Shown here in pieces: positions 59,051 to 64,000 of a DNA stretch of 64,000 nucleotides; position 1 is the first letter of the stretch; the number at the start of each line of letters is the position of its first letter. The notes below the pieces were generated by a model that made no database searches, was not told the DNA's origin, and saw only the letters and a list, made by a program, of their open reading frames with translations. The translations under genes and the position numbers were made by a program. The stretch is from Gemmatimonadaceae bacterium (GTDB taxonomy: Bacteria > Gemmatimonadota > Gemmatimonadetes > Gemmatimonadales > Gemmatimonadaceae): contig JACVCD010000018.1 in the NCBI GenBank assembly GCA_016742275.1, forward strand, positions 1 through 64,000, given 5' to 3'.

Positions 59051-61726
59051 ATGTCACACACACCAGATCCCTTTGCTGATCCGATGTGGGCGCGCGTACA
59101 GGCTGCATTCGACGCGGCAGTGGAAGCACCGCCGGAGGAGCGTGATGCGCTGGTACGCGCTGCATGTGAAGGCGACGAAAATCTCATGCGCGAAGTGCAC
59201 GCACTGCTCGAGGCGCATGAAGCAGAATTGCCACTGCTCGATCGCTCGCAGTCTGATTTGGCATCAGCCCTACTCGAACCTACAGCCCGCCTGACGGCTG
59301 CACCCACACACATCGGCCCCTATCGCCTGTTGCATGTGATTGGCGAAGGGGGCATGGGTGTGGTGTATGGCGCCGAACGGGAAGATGTCGGCAGGCGCGT
59401 CGCCATCAAGCTGCTGCGTGATGCCTGGCTGTCTCCAGCACGGCGTGCGCGGTTCATCACCGAGCAACGTGCGCTCGCGCAGCTCGATCACCCGCACATC
59501 GCGCGATTGCATGATGCGGGCACACTCCCGGACGGAACCCCGTGGTTCGTGATGGAGTGGGTGGATGGCGTGCCGATCATCGAGTGGGCCGACCAGAACA
59601 CGTCATCACTCGACGAACGTCTCGCGCTACTTCGCTCGGTTGCTTCAGCGGTTCAGCACGCGCACGACCAGGCCATCGTACATCGCGATCTCAAACCGTC
59701 CAACATTCTCGTCACGACTGACGGCAACGCAAAACTATTGGACTTCGGCATCGCCAAGCGATTGGTGCACGACCAGCGTTCGGCGCAGCCAGCGCCCGAT
59801 GTCACGCGCACCGGCCTGCGCTTTATGACACCGGCCTACGCTGCACCGGAGCAGCTACGCGGCGAGCGTGTGGGTGTCTTCACCGATGTTTACGCGCTTG
59901 GCACGCTGCTCTTCGAGCTCATTGCTTCGCGTCCGCCGTTTGATCCGACACACCTCACACCCAGCGACCTCGAACGGCACATCATCGAGGTGCCGCCACC
60001 AGCACTGTCAACAGTAACAGCCGCCCGCGTGCCCGAGCGTGCGCATTGGCTGTCGACCAGTCGGTGGCGCGAACTCGATCTGATCTGCGCGACTGCGCTA
60101 CACAAAGATCCCGCGCGTCGATATCGCTCCGTGGATGCCATGTTGCGCGATATCGCGCACTTTGAAGCTCATGAACCACTAGAAGCACATCCGGACTCGG
60201 CATCCTATCGGATCCGTCGGTTCATCGAGCGCCGCTGGCGCAGCGTACTTGTGGCAGCAGTTGTTGTAGTTGCCGCACTGGGCGCGGCGGTGAGTTACAC
60301 CGTGCGCATTCAGCGGGCGCGTGACGCGGCACTGCACGAAGCTGAACGACGAGCGCGACTGCAGCGTTTCCTGCTCGCACTCTTTGACGGCGGCGACGAA
60401 GCAGGACCAGCCGATAGTCTGCGTGTTGCCACACTGGTAGATCGCGGCGTAGAAGAAGCACGTCAGCTCGTGGGCGACCCCGAAGGTCAGGCCGATCTGC
60501 TCGCCTCACTTGCCAGTGTGAATCAGAAACTGGGTCGCTTTGATCGAGCCGACTCCCTCCTCACGGAGGCAGAACAGGCATACCAGCGTGCGCCGAACGG
60601 CGGCGATGCCATGGCGCGCGCGTCCATGTTCCTCACGCGGGGCGACCTGCGCATCGATCAGGCACAGTATGCCGGCGCCGATTCCGCGTTGCAGGACGCC
60701 CTGCGTCTGGTGGCACGACCTGAAGCACCGGCTATTCTTCGCGCGCGTGTACAATGGGGAGTAGGTCGTCGGCTCGAAGAAGAAGGCAAATACGACTCGG
60801 CAACCACTCAGCTGGAGCAGGCCCTTCGTACCTATCCCTCGTCCGATCCCGAACCAGAAACCCGAGCCGCAATCCTCGGCGAGTTGGCCAATGTGCACTT
60901 CTATGCCGGACGCTATGACGCGAGCGATTCACTCAATCGCATAGCGCTCGCGCTTCGCGAATCACGCGGAGAGCGTCGGCACCCGGCAGTCGCCGAGATT
61001 TATGTCAATCTTGGCGCGTCGGAGTTCGAACGCGGGCGATATGGCAGTGCCGAATCGTGGTTTCGGCGCGCCTATTCCATCGACTCCGCCTTCTATGGTG
61101 CTGATCACTTCCGTTCGGCGGCCAACCTGGTGATGGTAGGGCGTGCGTTGCTGCGTCTCGATCAGTATGACGCCGCCGAAGCAGCATTACGGGAGGCTCT
61201 TGTCATTCAGCGCGCAACATTTGGCGATGGCCATCCGCGCGTCGCGAGCATCCTCAATGAACTGGGCAACGGCGCCATCAAGCGGCAGGCGTACGACAGC
61301 GCCGACGCCTACTTCACGCGCATGGCCGATATGTACCGCGCCGCGAATGGCGATGCACACTTCACCGTGGCCGTTGCCCTATCCAATCGGGCCACGGTTT
61401 ACAACGAGCAGAAGCAGTTCGCGCGCGCTGAGGCTATCTATCGCGATGTGGTCCAGCGTTTCACGCGCGCGCAGGGTGCCGAACACCTGAATACCGGGAT
61501 CGCGCGCATCAAGCTTGGCCGCTCGATGATCAGACAGGCTCGCTGGCAAGATGGTGCGAGGGAAAGCGAAGCCGGCTACGTCATCGTTGCGCGCCAGTCA
61601 GAGCCTGGAGTGAGTTTTCTGCAGGCGGCGCGCAAGGATTTGGCAGAGGCTTACGCCGCGATGAAACAGCCGAATGTTGCCGCCAAGTGGCAACGTGAGT
61701 GGGATGCCAACGTGGCAAAACCGTAA
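59051..61726 (+). CDS. Transmembrane Ser/Thr protein kinase with TPR sensor domain
   Basis: The 891-residue product has a Hanks kinase domain (about 90-370) with GEGGMGVVY (98-106), VAIK120, HRDLKPSN (211-218), DFGIAK (231-236) and YAAPEQ. A membrane helix follows (about 397-418). About 450 residues outside carry TPR motifs (for example YQRAPNGGDAMARASMFLTRG; ARAEAIYRDVVQRFTRAQGAEHL). The N terminus has a short kinase-linked domain with the LLEAHEAE segment. It probably controls the sigma factor upstream by phosphorylation. Operon spacing is two bases. Confidence 0.92.
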   Translation: MSHTPDPFADPMWARVQAAFDAAVEAPPEERDALVRAACEGDENLMREVHALLEAHEAELPLLDRSQSDLASALLEPTARLTAAPTHIGPYRLLHVIGEGGMGVVYGAEREDVGRRVAIKLLRDAWLSPARRARFITEQRALAQLDHPHIARLHDAGTLPDGTPWFVMEWVDGVPIIEWADQNTSSLDERLALLRSVASAVQHAHDQAIVHRDLKPSNILVTTDGNAKLLDFGIAKRLVHDQRSAQPAPDVTRTGLRFMTPAYAAPEQLRGERVGVFTDVYALGTLLFELIASRPPFDPTHLTPSDLERHIIEVPPPALSTVTAARVPERAHWLSTSRWRELDLICATALHKDPARRYRSVDAMLRDIAHFEAHEPLEAHPDSASYRIRRFIERRWRSVLVAAVVVVAALGAAVSYTVRIQRARDAALHEAERRARLQRFLLALFDGGDEAGPADSLRVATLVDRGVEEARQLVGDPEGQADLLASLASVNQKLGRFDRADSLLTEAEQAYQRAPNGGDAMARASMFLTRGDLRIDQAQYAGADSALQDALRLVARPEAPAILRARVQWGVGRRLEEEGKYDSATTQLEQALRTYPSSDPEPETRAAILGELANVHFYAGRYDASDSLNRIALALRESRGERRHPAVAEIYVNLGASEFERGRYGSAESWFRRAYSIDSAFYGADHFRSAANLVMVGRALLRLDQYDAAEAALREALVIQRATFGDGHPRVASILNELGNGAIKRQAYDSADAYFTRMADMYRAANGDAHFTVAVALSNRATVYNEQKQFARAEAIYRDVVQRFTRAQGAEHLNTGIARIKLGRSMIRQARWQDGARESEAGYVIVARQSEPGVSFLQAARKDLAEAYAAMKQPNVAAKWQREWDANVAKP

Positions 61727-61748
61727 CGCGCGCTTCGTCGCTTTCCTG

Positions 61749-62138
61749 CTACGGCATATCGGCCGTAAACATCTTCATCGAGCCATCAAGGCGAGTGAGG
61801 GACATACAATCGAGAAACACCGTATCGCGTGTACTGGACGTTCCAGATACGGTGCCAGGAAAGTATGCCGCCTTGGCCGAAGTCACCTGCATCGACCCAC
61901 CAGATTCAGTTGACTGACGATCGACCTGGCTCTTGAAGAGAACGAACTCTTGCTGTGTCTTGGTGCTTCGGACTCTCTGAGGGCAAATCCTTTGATAAGG
62001 TTCTTTCGTCACTTCAATAGGAACTGATGCGATAGCGACGAATTCTTTCTTCAGAGGGTCGTCAGCATTTTTCGGCGGAATGCAGCCGCTGACAGACGCG
62101 AGAACTGCAGCCACAATGAAATGCGACACGGCTTTCAT
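61749..62138 (-). CDS. Small secreted lipoprotein
   Basis: The 129-residue product has a signal with lipobox VSGCIPP (Cys at about 19). The rest has KEFVAIASVPIEVTKEPYQRICPQRV, QQEFVLFKSQVDRQ and a C-terminal RLDGSMKMFTADMP. Two further cysteines (RICPQ and FLDCMS) may bond. No family is recognised. It lies in the same direction as the HEAT protein and 47 bases from its stop. Confidence 0.6.
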   Translation of the reverse strand: MKAVSHFIVAAVLASVSGCIPPKNADDPLKKEFVAIASVPIEVTKEPYQRICPQRVRSTKTQQEFVLFKSQVDRQSTESGGSMQVTSAKAAYFPGTVSGTSSTRDTVFLDCMSLTRLDGSMKMFTADMP

Positions 62139-62185
62139 GCATTGCTCCGCTTTCGGATTGAAGTTTGGGTTTATGCGCTTGTCTG

Positions 62186-63175
62186 CTATTGCAGATCAGC
62201 GATCCAGCGCCGCCACACGGCAGGATCAGTCCCCAAATCCTCTCCTCGTAACTTCACGAGCAGTGCGTGCGCAGGTCGCGAACGCACCGGCTGTGCGCTC
62301 GCCAGATAGTTGAGGAGCATTTCTCCGCCACCTGCCAGGAATGATGCGGCCAATTGTGGTTCCACATCGGATCGCCGTGCAAGAAGCTGAATCATGTCGG
62401 GAAGCAGAAACAGTGACGTGCCATCCAGTACGCTGTGAACCGTAGTTGCCGCAGCCCGCCAGTCCGGTGTCACTACAGGGTTTTTGGTGACACGTTCTAC
62501 AGTCTCCATCGCAAACCCTCTCACCACGCCATCAGTCTCAAGCATCGCATCGAACAGTGCCTTCCAGACTTCCGGATCGCTGGGGTAGTTGCCAAGTACG
62601 ACAGCGGCAACCCCTCGATCGCGATAGTTCGCCGAAGTTCGCAGAACAGAAAGCGCGGCCGAACGATTCGCCGGTGATCGCTGGGCCGCAAGAAACGTCA
62701 CCACCTCCTTGGCCAAGGTATCTGTCGGACTGAGTACATGCTCACCAAAGTGTGCCATGACACCCTTCCGAAATTGTCCAGGACGGCGCGCCATAATCGT
62801 CGTAACCGACTGCCACTCCGGTTTCGGCGACGTCGTATCCAGCGGTACGTCCCGATAGCGTACCCGTGACGAGTCCTGCGGCTCCCGAACATCCACAAAG
62901 ATGATGTCTGGTCGATGCGGTGCCATCATCAAGGTGATAGCCGATGCATCAGCGAAATGGAGCTTGTAGCGAAGCGCTGCAGCACAGGCGTGCGACTGCA
63001 GTGAATCCGCAGGAGAATACTTGCCAAGCGAATCCTGAATCATCGCCACCGTCCAGCGCCGAAGCCCCGAGACATGTATTTCACGTCCATCGACCAGCTT
63101 CACAACTTGTGGTGCCTGCTGCGCCCGTGCCGTCGTTGCCAAGCCAAACAACAATGCCAATGCGATGCGTTTCAC
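62186..63175 (-). CDS. Exported HEAT-repeat-like protein
   Basis: The 329-residue product has a signal (about 1-18, cleavage TARAQ). After an N-terminal beta region (residues 22-120), helical HEAT-like units follow: RSAALSVLRTSANYRDRGVAAVVLGNYPSDPEVWKALFDAMLETDGVVRGFAMETVERV. They may bind other proteins. No enzyme motif is seen. GTG at 63175 follows GGGGA, which is used as start; the longer frame to 63337 lies in an AT-rich gap and lacks coding character. Confidence 0.7.
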   Translation of the reverse strand: MKRIALALLFGLATTARAQQAPQVVKLVDGREIHVSGLRRWTVAMIQDSLGKYSPADSLQSHACAAALRYKLHFADASAITLMMAPHRPDIIFVDVREPQDSSRVRYRDVPLDTTSPKPEWQSVTTIMARRPGQFRKGVMAHFGEHVLSPTDTLAKEVVTFLAAQRSPANRSAALSVLRTSANYRDRGVAAVVLGNYPSDPEVWKALFDAMLETDGVVRGFAMETVERVTKNPVVTPDWRAAATTVHSVLDGTSLFLLPDMIQLLARRSDVEPQLAASFLAGGGEMLLNYLASAQPVRSRPAHALLVKLRGEDLGTDPAVWRRWIADLQ

Positions 63176-63373
63176 GGATTCCCCAGAGAGTGACGTTTCA
63201 TATCGATACCTTTTTAATATGTCCTCCGAGCGCAATCGCCGCTGCGAGACGCGCAGCCACCTGCTCGCGTGCCACGGATACATCGATGTGCAGGCATGCC
63301 GAACGGGCACGCGATCATCAGCAATGGTAAACAACACACCGTTTCCTTCAGCGCCAGACTTGTTCGCTCATAG

Positions 63374-63676
63374 CTACCGTCTTAACCGTGAGGCACGCAG
63401 CTTCCGTTCTGAACGCATAACATGGAGGACAAAGACGCGCAGCCCGTCATACCGATAGAAAATACGACAGGGCGGCTCGATCAATTGGCGATAACGCGTG
63501 CCGCGAGCAAACTCCTGAGGCCGACTGCCACTCTCGGGATGAGCAGCCAACTGCTCGACATGCGCAATAACACGCTGAACCAACGCCGAGGCAGCCCTCG
63601 GACTTTCTACGGCGATATAGTCGGCAATAGCATCCAGATCGGCCATGGCGGGCTCGGTCCAGACTATTTCAGCCAT
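63374..63676 (-). CDS. RelE/ParE-family toxin
   Basis: The 100-residue product has the ParE/RelE layout: MAEIVWTEPAMADLDAIADYIAVESPRAASALVQRVIAHVEQLAAHPESGSRPQEF, then YRQLIEPPCRIFYRYDGLRVFVLHVMRSERKL. Whether it acts on gyrase (ParE) or the ribosome (RelE) cannot be told. It overlaps the antitoxin gene by 13 bases, which couples their translation. Confidence 0.9.
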   Translation of the reverse strand: MAEIVWTEPAMADLDAIADYIAVESPRAASALVQRVIAHVEQLAAHPESGSRPQEFARGTRYRQLIEPPCRIFYRYDGLRVFVLHVMRSERKLRASRLRR

Positions 63677-63921
63677 CGCTCAAGTCGCGCCTTCGCTTCT
63701 TCGTGGGACACGACTCGCTCATCAGCAACGGCCATTTCACCGCGAGCGATGCCTTCCAGAATGGCCATGCGCTCCTGCTGACGCTGATACGATTCGACAT
63801 CGATCAGGTAAGCACTCGGCAGTCCATGCTGAGTGATAAGAATGGGTTCCTTGTCCCGCTCGAGCTCCGCCAAAAGCTCGGTCGCCTGACGCTTCAACGT
63901 CGTGACCAATTCTGTGCGCAT
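63664..63921 (-). CDS. Phd/YefM-type antitoxin
   Basis: The 85-residue product has the Phd fold: LVTTLKRQATELLAELERDKEPILITQHGLPSAYLIDVESYQRQQERMAILEGIARGEMAVADERVVSHEEAKARLERWL. It binds DNA at the N terminus and covers the toxin with the C terminus. It is first in the operon and its promoter carries a perfect 24-bp palindrome ending two bases before the first codon's position, so autoregulation is expected. The message would be almost leaderless. Confidence 0.92.
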   Translation of the reverse strand: MRTELVTTLKRQATELLAELERDKEPILITQHGLPSAYLIDVESYQRQQERMAILEGIARGEMAVADERVVSHEEAKARLERWLK

Positions 63922-63945
63922 AGAGTGATACTATAGTATCACTCT
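63922..63945. promoter_or_regulatory. Operator of the toxin-antitoxin operon
   Basis: A perfect 24-bp palindrome with half-site AGAGTGATACTA directly precedes the antitoxin ATG (63919-63921). On the minus strand it includes TATAGT (63930-63935) as a -10. The remaining bases to the window end show no gene. Confidence 0.85.
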
Positions 63946-64000
63946 AATTCCAGCAAGGGACTACGACGCCTTCCGTCGCTCCGTCCCATCATATGACGCA

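Overview
This window is a chromosomal segment of a moderately GC-rich, Gram-negative-type bacterium. The mix of families fits the phylum Gemmatimonadota, probably close to Gemmatimonas. It holds many secreted serine peptidases (S9, S15/CocE, M28 with a propeller), lipoproteins with Big_2 repeats, a TIGR02999-type ECF sigma factor beside a Ser/Thr kinase with TPRs, outer-membrane proteins, and weak or absent Shine-Dalgarno sites in front of many genes. The assignment rests on gene content only. No prophage, conjugative element, transposase or CRISPR array is visible. The region looks like ordinary chromosome with some small accessory units.

Layout. 1-2 kb: two antiporter-type membrane genes, one cut off. 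2-7.7 kb: a secreted duplicated-domain protein with a terminator, tRNA-Cys, a MarR/nitroreductase pair, a Lon-N protein and a Big_2/metzincin lipoprotein. 7.7-13 kb: a secreted amidohydrolase, a MITE-like inverted repeat and a four-gene double ABC-2 exporter operon. 13-16.5 kb: a c-di-GMP-responsive (PilZ) family-2 glycosyltransferase with an HlyD-type adaptor. 16.7-24 kb: a Tat/DsrE-like protein, hydrolases, an S9 peptidase, soxR with a clear SoxR box, and a membrane protein/HTH pair. 24-27.2 kb: a TPP riboswitch and thiM-thiE-thiD-SDR operon. 27.3-38 kb: exported peptidases and hydrolases, plus an ECF sigma/membrane protein/hydrolase operon. 38-43 kb: bestrophin, a secreted EEP-family protein, and an arsR-SRPBCC-uvrA-like operon with a readable promoter/operator. 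43-46 kb: a dipeptidase-DUF4180-membrane-DUF2007-AlkD operon. 46-54 kb: a perhydrolase with a peroxiredoxin-DsbA fusion, a giant propeller histidine kinase, a GH29-like protein with an altered nucleophile, a DUF2809 protein and a cytochrome b562. 54-64 kb: small lipoproteins, a YbjQ protein, an outer-membrane protein, ECF sigma + STK, a HEAT protein and a ParE/Phd toxin-antitoxin pair with a perfect 24-bp operator.

How the genes work together. Most multigene units are stop/start-overlapped (ATGA or GTGA), so translational coupling is the norm. Several units carry their own autoregulator and readable operator: MarR, SoxR, ArsR, the HTH/membrane pair and Phd. Stress themes recur: redox (SoxR, nitroreductase, peroxiredoxin, perhydrolase), DNA damage (UvrA-like, AlkD) and envelope or extracellular proteolysis. 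Several intergenic inverted repeats enclose the stop codon of an adjacent gene. The strongest candidates for something not well described are the ArsR-SRPBCC-short UvrA operon, the SoxR-controlled membrane protein, the peroxiredoxin-DsbA fusion, the GH29-like protein with Asp to Glu, and the c-di-GMP glycosyltransferase/HlyD pair.
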